From contig QANZ01009996.1 in the NCBI GenBank assembly GCA_003254925.1, positions 65,994 through 129,993 of the forward strand: a DNA stretch of 64,000 bases, read 5' to 3'. Below are positions 12,339 to 22,780 of the stretch, one piece after another (position 1 is the first letter of the stretch; every line of letters begins with the position of its first letter). The stretch comes from Chamaecrista fasciculata (Eukaryota; Streptophyta; Magnoliopsida; Fabales; Fabaceae). The notes under the pieces are model-generated. The model made no database searches. It worked only from the letters and a program-made list of their open reading frames with translations, and was not told the origin of the DNA. A program made the translations under genes and the position numbers.

Positions 12339-12475
12339 GTTATTTCATTGTCTCTGGTTCTTGGCGGATTGTTATTTCATTGTCTCTGGTTCTTGGTGGT
12401 TCTTGGTGGATTGTTATTTCATTGTCTCTGGTTCTTGGTGGTTCTTGGCGAATTGCTCTGGTTTTTGGCAGATTG
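12339..12475. repeat. Minisatellite inside the MULE
   Basis: Three direct copies of a phrase 'ttatttcattgtctctggtt' start at about 12340, 12372 and 12413, with the subunit 'ggttcttggtggttcttgg' expanded in the later copies. The three overlapping ORFs here are products of the repeat, not genes. Confidence 0.7.
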
Positions 12476-12529
12476 TCTATGTTTGTATCCTATCTTCATT
12501 TTATTTCAAAACAATGTAATGTGCTCTTT

Positions 12530-13228
12530 TGATATACACCTCTCAGAATCACCCCTCGGAAGCCGACGGCGCGGACTCCCTCTCGGACCTTTCGGAGGGA
12601 CTAGTGATATACACTCCTCGGAATGGTCTCTCGGATTTGTTATCCAAGGACATAAAGGATACCCGACGGAGAGGCAACCCAGGCAGGTTCCCCCTCCCAT
12701 ACTCAAGCATTTAATGCCAAGATATTGGCATTAAATGCTAGGATCCGTGAAAGCACGTGACAGGACAAGAAGGACACGCAAAAGGACTAAAACGCCCCCT
12801 GCGCGCAGACCGAACCATGAAAAGCACTCTTGGCTATCACTGACAACCAGGAGAGAAGGTTGGAAATCCCACCGTACCCTGGCAGTGATAGCTGTCACGT
12901 CAAAAGCAGAAACCTACACCAACCCCCTTTTCCTCACACATCCCGAGTACACCCCTAACGTCTCAGAGAGAGACCTCGTACGAACATGAGACAAAAGGGA
13001 AGGAGGATAAAAGGAAAAGGGGGGACCTTGTCTAAGGTAACGACTCTCTCTCTCTAAAAATATTCAAACTCTCCAGCTTTCTCTCACTAACTTAAGCATC
13101 GGAGAAGAATCACAGGGAACCCCCTGTGCATTCTCGTTTGCAGGTTCCGACGACCCCTACGTGCCGGAAACTGCCTTCTACTGTGAACTCAAGGTTAGAT
13201 TTACCCTAATCCAGCTTTGTAGTTTTCA
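12530..13228 (+). repeat. 5' LTR (699 bp)
   Basis: It starts TG and ends CA, and the primer-binding site follows directly. A TATA-like GGATAAAAGG near 13004-13013 may be the element's promoter. The 84-codon ORF at 12735-12989 is identical in the 3' LTR only because the LTRs are copies. Confidence 0.9.
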
Positions 13229-13229
13229 C

Positions 13230-13246
13230 TGGCGCCGTCTGTGGGG
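13230..13246 (+). other. Primer-binding site of the gypsy element
   Basis: TGGCGCCGTCTGTGGGG lies one base after the LTR. This type of site, starting with TGG (complement of a tRNA CCA end), is common in plant Tat/Ogre-clade elements. The same motif with one change is found at 30831 and, inverted, at 34553-34569. Confidence 0.8.
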
Positions 13247-13547
13247 AGAGATGAGGAAACTCCGGTTATCTCTCCCCCCCTCTGCTTAGCTGTCGCTAAG
13301 ACACACACACTCGACGGGGAGCACCTCGTAGGGAAGAGAGTTCCTCCACGAACTCCACCCTGCTCCCCCCCTACACTCTTCACAGCTTTCTGCTCCACAT
13401 CTTCGACGAACAAGTTTTCTGTTTCTTTTACACAACCCCCGAGAGACCCTGGTACGGCTCTCCGTGGAGGTCATACTTGTATTCTGTGCTAACCCCTTGT
13501 TGTTATCTCTTGACTGTGAACTCAAGCAAGCTACGACGTTCTCTGCA

Positions 13548-13817
13548 ATGGAAACCCATAACGAGAACCAGCTGCACCCGAGCTCAGCAGACGCTCCCTC
13601 GGGCTCGAGCCATCCGAGAGATCAGCAAGCCGGAGACACCATACACGAACATGACCCCAGGTCATCACCCAGGAGTGCACCAGGACACACACAGCAGGGC
13701 GAGAGAACTCCCACACCACTAACCTCTCTCGCCGGATTCCACCAGAACACTGAGGAAGAAACTCGTGCGACACCCTCTCCGTATACAGCTGAAATACGGG
13801 AGATTGTTCAGACATAA
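13548..13817 (+). pseudogene. N-terminal part of gag, ended by a premature stop
   Basis: This 89-codon ORF starts at ATG 13548 and ends at TAA 13815-13817. It is in the same frame as the large gag-pol ORF beginning at 13851, and the codons between them continue as plausible protein. The stop therefore most likely interrupts a single reading frame rather than separating two genes. The sequence is hydrophilic, rich in Pro, Ser and Thr, with no domain of its own. Translation from 13851 could bypass it but would give a shortened gag. Confidence 0.6.
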
Positions 13818-13850
13818 CTCAGGGAGGCAAGGGCTACACACGTAGCTGAC

Positions 13851-16800
13851 ATGGCCTCCCTGCGCCGAAACATGGAAGAGCAGTTTAACCAGTTCATGGA
13901 AAGACGCTTCAGTGAGTTGGTCGGCTCCGGCTCCAAAGGAAAACAGATACAGGAAGCTCCCGAGATCCGTCCGCCAGTTGCCCCCCCACCAGTATATTAC
14001 GCCACTCCCGACACACGACCCCCCTCTGAAGCCGTGTTGTCGGGACGAGAAGAGGAACACATCCCCATCACCTCTCCAGCACCGTCGGGATCCACAATGC
14101 AACAGTGGAATGTACCGACGGAGTTATGGCAACTCTTAGCCAAGCACCTGCCATCTGCAGGCCCGTCGGCAACGGCAAACCCTCCCTCAGCACCCCCAGC
14201 AATAGTTCCGACACCTCCGGCGCTCCCAATGCCCTCTCCCGGGATATATGCGCCGCACATACAGCAAGATGAGTTGCCCACCGGATTCAAAATGCCGATG
14301 AAACTGCCCCGGTATGATGGGACAAAGGATCCGGATGATCATCTCCGACAGTTCCACGCCTGCATGCAGATTGCCAACCTGTCGGAAGGCAAAAAGTGCA
14401 AATTATTCCCGACCACACTTGTCGGGGAAGGGCTCATATGGTTCTCCAAACTCCCCAACGACAGTATACACAGTTTCAGGGACATGGAGAACCTATTCAA
14501 AAAACGATTTGCTACCAGTGTGGTGTACAAGCAGCCGGCGTCTGTGCTGGCAGACGTTCACCAGGGAGAACACGAGTCTCTCCGTGACTTCCTGCACCGC
14601 TTCAATCAGAAATGCCTTACAGTCAAGGACCTCGAAGACAGCGTGGCGGTACACGCCTTTCAGGCAGGCCTCCGCCCCGGGCAAACTCATAAGGAGCTAG
14701 CTTTCATGAACCCTAGCTCGCTAGAAGAGTTGTTATCGAAGGTCCAGGAGTTCATCATCAAGGAGGATGCCTTCACCTCCCAGAAGAGCAGATTTGCAAA
14801 CATGAGCTCCGGCAGTAAACAACAGCAGCAGCAGCAGTACCGTGGCGACCAACGCCGCCGAGACCCCCCCCGGCAGGACAGACAGAAGCACCCCCAGCAG
14901 GAGAGGGGTAGCGATAGGCAGCCAGTTCCCTCCCGGGCACGGTTTAATGTCTACACCGTCCTCACCGTCTCGCCAGCCCGGATATTAGCAGAGTCCCAGG
15001 GCCTTGGGATTTTTCCTGTCCTCACCCCGAGGAAATCACGACCCGGGGACAGACCGAAAGATCAGAGCCGGTATTGTGAATACCACCGGGACCACGGCCA
15101 CACTACCGACGAGTGCATATCGCTGAAGGATGAGATCGAGGCCCTCATCCAGAATGGAAAACTAGGGAAGTATGTAAAGCGGGATAACAAAAGGAGAGAG
15201 GATGACAGAGACCACCGGGGCGGGGACCAAAGCAGGCAGCAGAGACCCCGTCGTGATGACAGGCCTCCGGAAGGAGGATCAGGAGGGAATAACACAGGTT
15301 CTCAGATGTTGGGGACCATCAACGTCATAGCCGGCGGAGTGGACCGCCGGAGGAGGGGCCCGCAGTCGCGGAAACGAATGAGGAGATCCGTTATGAAGCT
15401 GGATTACCTCAAAAAACCCCACGCGCCCCAAGGAGAACCAATCATTTTCACCGACGAGGAGCTGGCGGATGTAGACTCCGAAGAGTGCGACCCTATGGTA
15501 ATCACAGCCGGGGTCGGGAGATACAACGTGAAGAGGATCTTGGTTGACCAGGGGTCCTCAGCTGACATATTATTTTGGGATGCCTTCTCAAGTATGGGTC
15601 TCTCCAGAGAGCAACTCTCCCCTTTCAATGAGCACCTGATAGGCTTTTCCGGGGCCCAGGTTCCCGTGGAGGGGATGATCGAACTGAACCTCACGCTGGG
15701 AGAAGATCCGAAGTGCGTATGCATCCCAACCATCTTCGTGGTTGTCAAGACACCCTCCGCCTACAACGCCATTCTCGGTAGGCCTTCGCTGAACGCTGCC
15801 CGTGCCGTAGTGTCCACGGCACACTTGCTGATGAAATTCCCCACCCCTAACGGCGTGGGGCAGGTACGGGCGAACCAGGAGGTAGCCAGGCAATGCTACG
15901 CCACCAGCCTGGCCAAGCCCCAGACCAGCCGAGAAGCTCCTCAGAACCCTCCGCCATCATCCTCAGAAAAAGGAAAAGAGAAGGAACACGCAGTAATGAA
16001 CTGCGAGATTGTTGATTTACGGGATGAGATCCCGCAGAACCATCCGCAGCCGTCGGATGAGATGGAGTCAGTGGCTTTTCCGGGTTCCCCGGAAAAAACC
16101 GTCAACATCTGCGCCACCCTCCCCCCGCCAGAAAAAGAAGCACTGATCCAGTTCCTCTACCGGAATGAGGACATTTTCGCATGGTCCGCCTCGGACATGC
16201 CGGGGATTGATCCAAGCATCATCTGCCACTCCCTTAACGTTGATGGGAGACCTGGCGTCTTCCAAAAGAAAAGAAACTTGGGTCAACAACGCCAGCAGGC
16301 AGCGAAGGAAGAAGTGGAGAAGTTGCTGGCAGCAGGTTTCATTCGCGAAACCAAGTACCCCACGTGGCTGTCCAACGTGGTCCTAGTCCAGAAGGCCAAC
16401 GGAAAATGGAGAATGTGTGTAGACTTCTCCGACCTGAACAAGGCATGCCCGAAGGACCCCTACCCACTCCCTAGCATCGACAGACTCTTCGACGGAACAA
16501 GTGGCCACGCCACACTGAGCTTCCTCGACGCATTTTCCGGATACAATCAGATCCGGATGGACCCAAGGGACGTGGAGAAGACTGCCTTCATCACAGACAA
16601 GGGAGTCTTCTGCTACAAGGTCATGCCCTTTGGCCTGAAGAATGCCGGCGCCACCTACCAGCGCATGATGGACCTCTTCTTCCGGGACCACCTCGGAAAG
16701 AACATCGAGGTATACGTCGACGACATGGTCGTCAAGACGAAAGCCGGCAACAACCATCTGGAGGACATGGAGGAGATCTTCGCAATATTGAGGCAGTACC

Positions 16801-17000
16801 AGATGCGCCTTAATCCTTCAAAATGTGCCTTTGGCGTGTCGGGAGGCAAATTCCTCGGGTTCCTCATCTCACAGCGAGGAATAGAGGTCAACCCGGACCA
16901 GTGCAGAGCCATAATGGAAATGTCCCCTCCCAAGAACCCCAAGGAGGTGCAACGCCTCACCGGCCGGATCGCCGCCATCCATCGCTTCCTCTCCAGGTAG
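13851..17000 (+). CDS. Gag-protease-reverse transcriptase polyprotein, first coding block
   Basis: The ORF is 1049 codons. Gag: a retrotransposon-gag domain around residues 145-285, then a Gln-rich stretch and a zinc-knuckle-like C/H cluster (YCEYHRDHGHTTDEC, about 408-422). Protease: active-site-like VDQGSSAD (about 565-572) and ILGRPSL (about 642-648). Gln follows the Asp where most have Thr, Ser or Gly. Reverse transcriptase: LDAFSGYNQI and the catalytic YVDD at 955-958. The visible stop (16998-17000) appears to lie inside an intron that starts at 16997, so the true block ends at 16996. It is part of the Tat-like element. It is not functional as a whole, because integrase is missing. Confidence 0.9.
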   Translation: MASLRRNMEEQFNQFMERRFSELVGSGSKGKQIQEAPEIRPPVAPPPVYYATPDTRPPSEAVLSGREEEHIPITSPAPSGSTMQQWNVPTELWQLLAKHLPSAGPSATANPPSAPPAIVPTPPALPMPSPGIYAPHIQQDELPTGFKMPMKLPRYDGTKDPDDHLRQFHACMQIANLSEGKKCKLFPTTLVGEGLIWFSKLPNDSIHSFRDMENLFKKRFATSVVYKQPASVLADVHQGEHESLRDFLHRFNQKCLTVKDLEDSVAVHAFQAGLRPGQTHKELAFMNPSSLEELLSKVQEFIIKEDAFTSQKSRFANMSSGSKQQQQQQYRGDQRRRDPPRQDRQKHPQQERGSDRQPVPSRARFNVYTVLTVSPARILAESQGLGIFPVLTPRKSRPGDRPKDQSRYCEYHRDHGHTTDECISLKDEIEALIQNGKLGKYVKRDNKRREDDRDHRGGDQSRQQRPRRDDRPPEGGSGGNNTGSQMLGTINVIAGGVDRRRRGPQSRKRMRRSVMKLDYLKKPHAPQGEPIIFTDEELADVDSEECDPMVITAGVGRYNVKRILVDQGSSADILFWDAFSSMGLSREQLSPFNEHLIGFSGAQVPVEGMIELNLTLGEDPKCVCIPTIFVVVKTPSAYNAILGRPSLNAARAVVSTAHLLMKFPTPNGVGQVRANQEVARQCYATSLAKPQTSREAPQNPPPSSSEKGKEKEHAVMNCEIVDLRDEIPQNHPQPSDEMESVAFPGSPEKTVNICATLPPPEKEALIQFLYRNEDIFAWSASDMPGIDPSIICHSLNVDGRPGVFQKKRNLGQQRQQAAKEEVEKLLAAGFIRETKYPTWLSNVVLVQKANGKWRMCVDFSDLNKACPKDPYPLPSIDRLFDGTSGHATLSFLDAFSGYNQIRMDPRDVEKTAFITDKGVFCYKVMPFGLKNAGATYQRMMDLFFRDHLGKNIEVYVDDMVVKTKAGNNHLEDMEEIFAILRQYQMRLNPSKCAFGVSGGKFLGFLISQRGIEVNPDQCRAIMEMSPPKNPKEVQRLTGRIAAIHRFLSR

Positions 17001-17256
17001 CGTCAGCACTGATCACTCCACTTCTATTCAGAAGTAGTTAGTCAAGGGGCGTATCCCCCCCACCCCTCTCCCTGTTTACATTTACTTACGTTTTTGTAAT
17101 CTCCTACCCGGACATACGAGCTCCGGATGATATATGTATGCTTGCACATCGCGAGCCCCCTACTACATTAATAAAAAAGTCTCTCCTTGTGCAAATTCTC
17201 TGTTTATTCTACTTACGCAACAAGTACTAACAGAACGTCTAAAACAAACTAACCAG
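16997..17256 (+). other. Apparent spliceosomal intron in pol (260 bp)
   Basis: The RT reading frame stops abruptly at a CCAG/GTAGCG junction. It resumes in the right phase at 17257 after ...AACCAG with the expected RT-to-RNase H connection sequence (ADRCLPFFKTL). A TACTAAC branch-point-like motif lies at 17225-17231. The interval is less GC-rich than the flanking coding sequence and has stops in frame. An alternative is a small insertion flanked by a CCAGGT repeat. Confidence 0.6.
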
Positions 17257-17394
17257 GTCCGCCGACCGCTGCCTCCCATTCTTCAAAACCCTCAAAGGAG
17301 GAAAGAAGTTCGAATGGACGGAGGAATGCGATAGGGCCTTCCTGGAGCTGAAGCAGTATCTGGCAAAACCGCCAATACTGACCACTCCCAGGCT
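17257..17394 (+). pseudogene. Truncated second coding block of pol (RT connection)
   Basis: About 46 codons continue the RT/connection region (FFKTLKGG...WTEECDRAFLELKQYL). The frame then runs straight into LTR sequence at the shared word GGAGAGGCAA (17395). RNase H and integrase are absent. Confidence 0.75.
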
Positions 17395-17955
17395 GGAGAG
17401 GCAACCCAGGCAGGTTCCCCCTCCCATACTCAAGCATTTAATGCCAAGATATTGGCATTAAATGCTAGGATCCGTGAAAGCACGTGACAGGACAAGAAGG
17501 ACACGCAAAAGGACTAAAACGCCCCCTGCGCGCAGACCGAACCATGAAAAGCACTCTTGGCTATCACTGACAACCAGGAGAGAAGGTTGGAAATCCCACC
17601 GTACCCTGGCAGTGATAGCTGTCACGTCAAAAGCAGAAACCTACACCAACCCCCTTTTCCTCACACATCCCGAGTACACCCCTAACGTCTCAGAGAGAGA
17701 CCTCGTACGAACATGAGACAAAAGGGAAGGAGGATAAAAGGAAAAGGGGGGACCTTGTCTAAGGTAACGACTCTCTCTCTCTAAAAATATTCAAACTCTC
17801 CAGCTTTCTCTCACTAACTTAAGCATCGGAGAAGAATCGCAGGGAACCCCCTGTGCATTCTCGTTTGCAGGTTCCGACGACCCCTACTTGCCGGAAACTG
17901 CCTTCTACTGTGAACTCAAGGTTAGATTTACCCTAATCCAGCTTTGTAGTTTTCA
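17395..17955 (+). repeat. 3' LTR, truncated at its 5' end (561 bp)
   Basis: It aligns without gaps to 12668-13228. It lacks the first 138 bp of the LTR because the internal deletion ends inside it. It ends in CA and is followed by the TSD TCTTT. Confidence 0.92.
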
Positions 17956-18734
17956 TCTTTAAATCATATATTTTGTTATTGTCTTTGTATGTGTAAATGA
18001 GATATCTTTTAAGTATATCATTTGTTGTATCCTTTGCCTTTCTGTCTCTTGCCAAATCTCTTTCTTTCCTTTTCAAATTTATTCCTTTTACTATCTCTTT
18101 ACTTTACCTAAATCAAAAGCTTGATTCAAATTGCTGTGGCTGTACAGTAGGTAGTAAGTATCGTGTGAGCATTAAGGGGACTAAGGAATATATATGAATA
18201 TAATGTTAAAGCAACCAGTTTAATAGTTTAATGATGACGTGTATAGTAGTTGTTAGAATTCAGTTTAATAGTTCTTAGATTAGTTGTTAGTTCAATAAAA
18301 GACTGTTATGTATAGTCTTTACTTTTCAGTCCTTGATAGTTTTTTTATTTTCACTTTAGTCATGAGGTAACTTGTATATATATTTCTTCCAGTAATAAAA
18401 TTACTATTGATTCTTCACTCAAATACTAGTTTTCCTACATTATATATACAATACAAATTGGCTTATATTGCTATAGTTAAGGAATGAAAATGACAATGAA
18501 ATGAGAGGCATCTATCTGGTTATTAAAATTATTAACTTTATCATTCCTTTTTGGCCTAATGTTAGAGGATAATTGTTCATAGTTGGTTAGAAGGAACACA
18601 ATCATTTTAAGGAAAGTATTTTGGTATTCTTTAGGGAATTGTTTTGATATTCTTTACTTAAAAATTATTGTGTTTAGATAATGTTTAGTTTTTTTTTTTT
18701 TGTGAAATTATGTTATTTTTATTTTATGTATTAT

Positions 18735-19535
18735 AGGGAAGGAGGAACATCTACTTTTGAATCATGTGAAAATACTGATTTGGAGAATGACTGGAAGCCT
18801 AAGCAAGGAATGGAGTTTGAGAGCATTGAGGATGCTTAGAAATTTTGGACCAGTTATGGTGGGAAAGTGGGATTTGGAGTCAGGAAGACTTACACCAACA
18901 AGAGCAAAAAGGATGGCTCAAAAACTTCATGCAGGTTTGTTTGTTGTAAAGAAGGCGTGAGACACAAAGATAAAAGGGATTACTTAACTACTAATCCTAG
19001 ACATGAGACGAGAACTAATTGCAAAGCCAGAATCAGGCTTATGTGAATAGATGGGAAGTTTAGAGTGCATGAATTTATAGAGGAACATAATCACAGTCTT
19101 CATACACCAGAAACAGTTCACATGTTGCCATCTCAGCGAAAGTTATCCCAAGTTCAAGCAGATGAAATCAATTTGGCAAATGATTCGGGTCTGCAACAAA
19201 GATCAACTTTTAATTTAATGAGCACTCAAGCAGGGGTAGAGCTAATCTTGGTTTCACACTGTAGATCAAAAGAATTACTTGCGTACAAAAAGACAAAAGG
19301 CTATGAAGTATGGAGAAGTTGGTTGTTTGATAAGTTATTTCGAAAAGCAATTGTTGGCAAATCTTTCATTTTACCACACATATCAGATGAATTCAGAAGA
19401 ACAGATAACGAACATATTTTGGGCTGATGCAAGAATGATTCTTGATTATGGGTATTTTGGTGATGCTATGTCATTTTGATACCACTTATTGCACTAATAA
19501 TTCACATAGACCTCTAGCTTTGTTTTCAGGTTTCA
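18735..19535 (+). pseudogene. FAR1/FRS-type protein (MULE transposase relative), broken
   Basis: Starting near 18740 the sequence encodes a FAR1 DNA-binding (WRKY-GCM1-type zinc finger) domain: GMEFESIEDA, KFWTSYGGKVGFGVRK, then a C/H finger (SCRFVCC, HEFIEEHNHSLHTPE). This is followed by the start of the MULE transposase region (FWADARMILDYGYFGD, DTTYCTNNSHRPLALFSGF). It has at least four lesions. These are an in-frame TAG at about 18837, an in-frame TGA at about 19042, a frameshift in the 19250-19430 region, and a one-base shift creating TGA near 19477. The C-terminal transposase catalytic region and SWIM finger are absent. It sits inside long TIRs, so it is best read as the host MULE's transposase rather than a displaced host FRS gene. 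Confidence 0.8.
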
Positions 19536-20914
19536 TATCCAAACATCTTAGCAATTCCAAAGTAGATAATATATTAATGTCTTTTGCTTTCTTTAGGTTC
19601 TTTGGTTGATTTATGCACTGCTGTCAGTAATTAATCATATCCTAGTATTATCTTATCTGATTATACATAGATATTCCAGGTTACAACACCAGAATTGGTA
19701 GTTTTTTGGGTGCAATCTTCAGAGATAATCAATATCTAATTACCTTTTGTATATGCTAGTTGATCATATTAGCTAATTTGGACTTACTAAATTGAAAATT
19801 GGACAAAATTCAAAAGATAACTCATGAAAAATCTGATTGTATTATAGTATGGTGTTTCAATTACAATATATTCAACATTGTCTTAGCTACTATATCTCAA
19901 TGCTCAATACTTCAATGATGCTAAATTACTACATTGCTAATAATTTGTCCTATTACATTTAGATTCAATGTTTAGCATTTCTTCATCCTTCCACTGCTAG
20001 TTTTGTAGACTCCATGGATGTTGAGAGTTTCTCCTTTATCCCACTTCTTTCTTTGCTAGATTCATGAATGTTGAATTCATCCTTCCATTTCTTGGAAATC
20101 TAGATAACAAAAGAGAAAGGGATTACAAACTAGTCATTGAGGCAAATCATCAAACACCATGAGGGCATCATTTCAAACAAGAATATCTAAGTGTCATCCT
20201 AATTAAATAACATCCATTTTACAATAACAAGGCAATTTACAGTAAGAAAAAACACAGGATGGTCAAAAATTAAAAGAAAGCAGCAGCCACGTCTCATTCT
20301 ATCTAAATGAACAAAACCAGGTTAAAAGAAAAAACTTCATCGTGCTTTGCCAATTGGATTTCCCTTTCACAAGAGGAATAATTAATAATTAAAAAAAAAA
20401 AACTAAACTCCTTCTAAATTGAACAGCACTCCTTCTATAATTCTATACAGGAATTCGAAGGCAAAAACTCTATTCTTATGATTGAAGTCTGTGACTGTGA
20501 GCATATATGTGACTGTGGCTAGAAAAATAGTTATAGAAACTCACACTGACTTTTTTTGTGACTGTGGCCGAAAAAACAAATGTTAATAAACCAGCAAAAC
20601 CACCACACTACAGCAACAGCAAGCACCAACAGAGAAAAAAAATTACAGCAACAACAGAAAAAATAGAACACCAGAAAACAATAGCATACAGAACTGAAAG
20701 AGACAAAATGAATCAGCCAATACCAGACCTATCGTCCACATCAGATGAGCTTTCTGCAGCATCCACCACCCCCTTTGCGGCACTTTTCGCAAGCCAATCG
20801 GCCGCTTGATTGATTACCTTGGCGAAGAACAAGGAAAAAGAGACGAAGTAGCAAGAATGACAGAACAACGCAAAGACAACCCAGAGATAGCAAGAATGCG
20901 ATGATAATGTTTTG
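19536..20914. other. Non-coding interior of the MULE
   Basis: The stretch is AT-rich. I see no remnant of the C-terminal FAR1/MULE transposase, which suggests an internal deletion before or after insertion. The ORF at 20558-20809 overlaps the TIR approach and is not a recognised protein. Confidence 0.4.
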
Positions 20915-21078
20915 GTGTAATTGGAAGGAAGATGTTCTGAATGGAGCGAGAGGAAAAAATAAGACGGTGCATTTCTTTTTACTTGATGACGTGGCAGCAT
21001 AATATGTATTGATTAAATGGACGGACAAGATGAGACGAACTCCACAAGAACTCCACCATTGAAAACTCCACCCTATAG

Positions 21079-22780
21079 TTAAATATTTATTAATCATATA
21101 AATTATCCTTTTCATACGCTTTAACTAAATAAGCATAACTTTTGATGAAAAATTAAATAAACATAACTAATTAACTATATCACCCCAACAAATATTTAAT
21201 AGGAATCTATTCTCTTGGGTGCGGTGCTCATTATCTATCCTTCTCAGCTACCCATAATTCATAATTGAGCATGCTTAAGTCAAACATCATCTTATCTTTT
21301 CCACTTCCACCCATTAGCTACCTATTGCACAATCCACTCACACCATCCAATTTTATAACAACTAACATATAATCAATCCTAAAATCAATTATTAATCTCT
21401 AGACCAATCCAATTCTTCATTTTAAAATTTAGAGCAAAGTTTTCACTTATCTTAAAGATGATAAGTTTCTTGATATAATTATAAAAACATAAAATTATAG
21501 GATTTAATGTCTGAAATATCCATTACAATCCGAAACCTCTACTAAATAAATAGAGAAGAATCGGTTCATTAAGCTTAGAGTTTGGGATCAATAAATTAAA
21601 CACTTGGTTCCGACACAATTACACCATTCGGCACTACTTGTAAATACTAACAAACTACACACTGCCAACAACACACACCATTGAAATGGATGTGACACCA
21701 ATGAAATTAAAAAGCTAATCCCAAAAGGAGATGCTGATCCATGTAACCAAAAGGGCCATACATCATAAAGAGCGTGCTTATGATTAGTATACTCCAAAAT
21801 TACATCTTAATCATATAATTGCTTTGTTTTGCATTTGTCATTATCATAAATTATTGTAGACGCAAAAAAAAATCATTTTTTCAGTCGTAAAGCGATTTGA
21901 TCCACTTTTTTTTATTGGTAAAATTGATTTTCATAACTGTTCTTTTGTTACATAATCATCTAACATTGTAAGACTCACCATTCTTTATGTTATCCGATCC
22001 TTCCATGACCATCATCTTGCGTCTTCTCCATATCTTATAATTTTGAAATAAACCTTTATTAAATTGTAATTTAATGTCATGTTGCATTGTATGTAACATA
22101 TGCATATAATATACTGACAAAATTGAATAATTGATGGACCATATACAAGAATGGAGATGGAATATAAATTATGTAATCCCATTTTATTGTCATATATATT
22201 CTCAAATAAATCAATGAATTCCATCGCCCGCAATACTACTCTATAGACTATACCCCGTAGAACTAATCAACTAAAAGAGGGAGAAAAAAAATAGAATAAA
22301 CTAACAATTCAATCCTTGAAAACACACCAAATTAACAATGCAGTCCTTGAAAGATTGAAATTAAAAATTTAATTCCTAAAAAATTAAAACATTATATTCT
22401 TTAATCTATGGAAAATATAAAAGGACCAAATAAATATATTATTTTAATCTTTAAAAATTAAATTGTGTTTCAATCTTTCAAAAATTTAATTGTCAATTTG
22501 ATGATTTTTTAAGGACTAAATTATCAATTTAGTCAAAATAATAACTAACAAAAAAAACCCCTCATTTCCCTCCCTACCTTTTTTTCTTTCTTTTTTGATT
22601 GATCTCACTACCTATTTGTGTGGTGGGCCCAACAAAACTCATCCACATGATGGCCCATGCTGCTCAACTGCACTAGCTAATTCCCCAAGCCTTTTGTGAC
22701 GTTGTAGATATGTGATTGGATCATATAGTGTTGTTTTTCTTAAAAAAAATTAATTAATTAAATGATGATTAATAGTTTAA
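21079..22780. other. AT-rich spacer downstream of the thaumatin-like gene
   Basis: No gene is recognised. Repeated phrases of the type 'ttaaaaattaaattgt' at about 22300-22540 form a weak foldback repeat. The 3' UTR of the minus-strand gene would lie just below 22781. Confidence 0.4.

Larger units (their letters stand above)
12525..17960 (+). mobile_element. Tat-like Ty3/gypsy LTR retrotransposon, internally deleted
   Basis: The order is LTR (12530-13228), primer-binding site, leader, gag-pro-RT, then a truncated 3' LTR (17395-17955). A perfect 5 bp TSD TCTTT is at 12525-12529 and 17956-17960. The element is GC-rich against an AT-rich host. RNase H, integrase, the 3' UTR and the first 138 bp of the 3' LTR are missing. 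Across the 561 shared LTR bases I count two differences (13112/17839 and 13161/17888), so the insertion is young. It cannot be autonomous, because integrase is absent and gag has an early stop. Confidence 0.93.
12019..21078. mobile_element. Mutator-like element (FAR1 type) with a nested gypsy element
   Basis: The terminal regions 12019-about 12185 and about 20915-21078 are long inverted repeats. They share, for example, 'gttcgtctcatcttgtccgt' and, separately, 'aaaagaaatgcaccgtctt'. A 9 bp direct repeat with two mismatches flanks them: TTAACATCT (12010-12018) and TTAAATATT (21079-21087). The interior contains a FAR1-type protein remnant on the plus strand, consistent with the element's own MULE transposase. 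Subtracting the 5.4 kb gypsy insertion leaves about 3.6 kb, a plausible autonomous MULE size. The edges are inferred. Transposition competence is lost because the coding region is broken. Confidence 0.65.

Noticed and set aside
12735..12989. An 84-codon ORF found identically twice (also at 17462-17716)
   Set aside because: The identity is explained by the two LTRs being copies. There is no domain or start context.
14493..16978. Antisense ORFs of 60-124 codons opposite gag-pol
   Set aside because: They are shadows of a GC-rich coding strand with clear RT motifs on the other strand.
12019..21078. Functional FRS transcription factor gene
   Set aside because: There are two in-frame stops and at least two frameshifts, the C-terminal transposase/SWIM region is missing, and it lies within MULE TIRs.
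20713..21115. Minus-strand ORFs of 95 and 124 codons
   Set aside because: They fall in the right TIR of the MULE. The same sequence is present inverted at 12.0-12.2 kb without an ORF.
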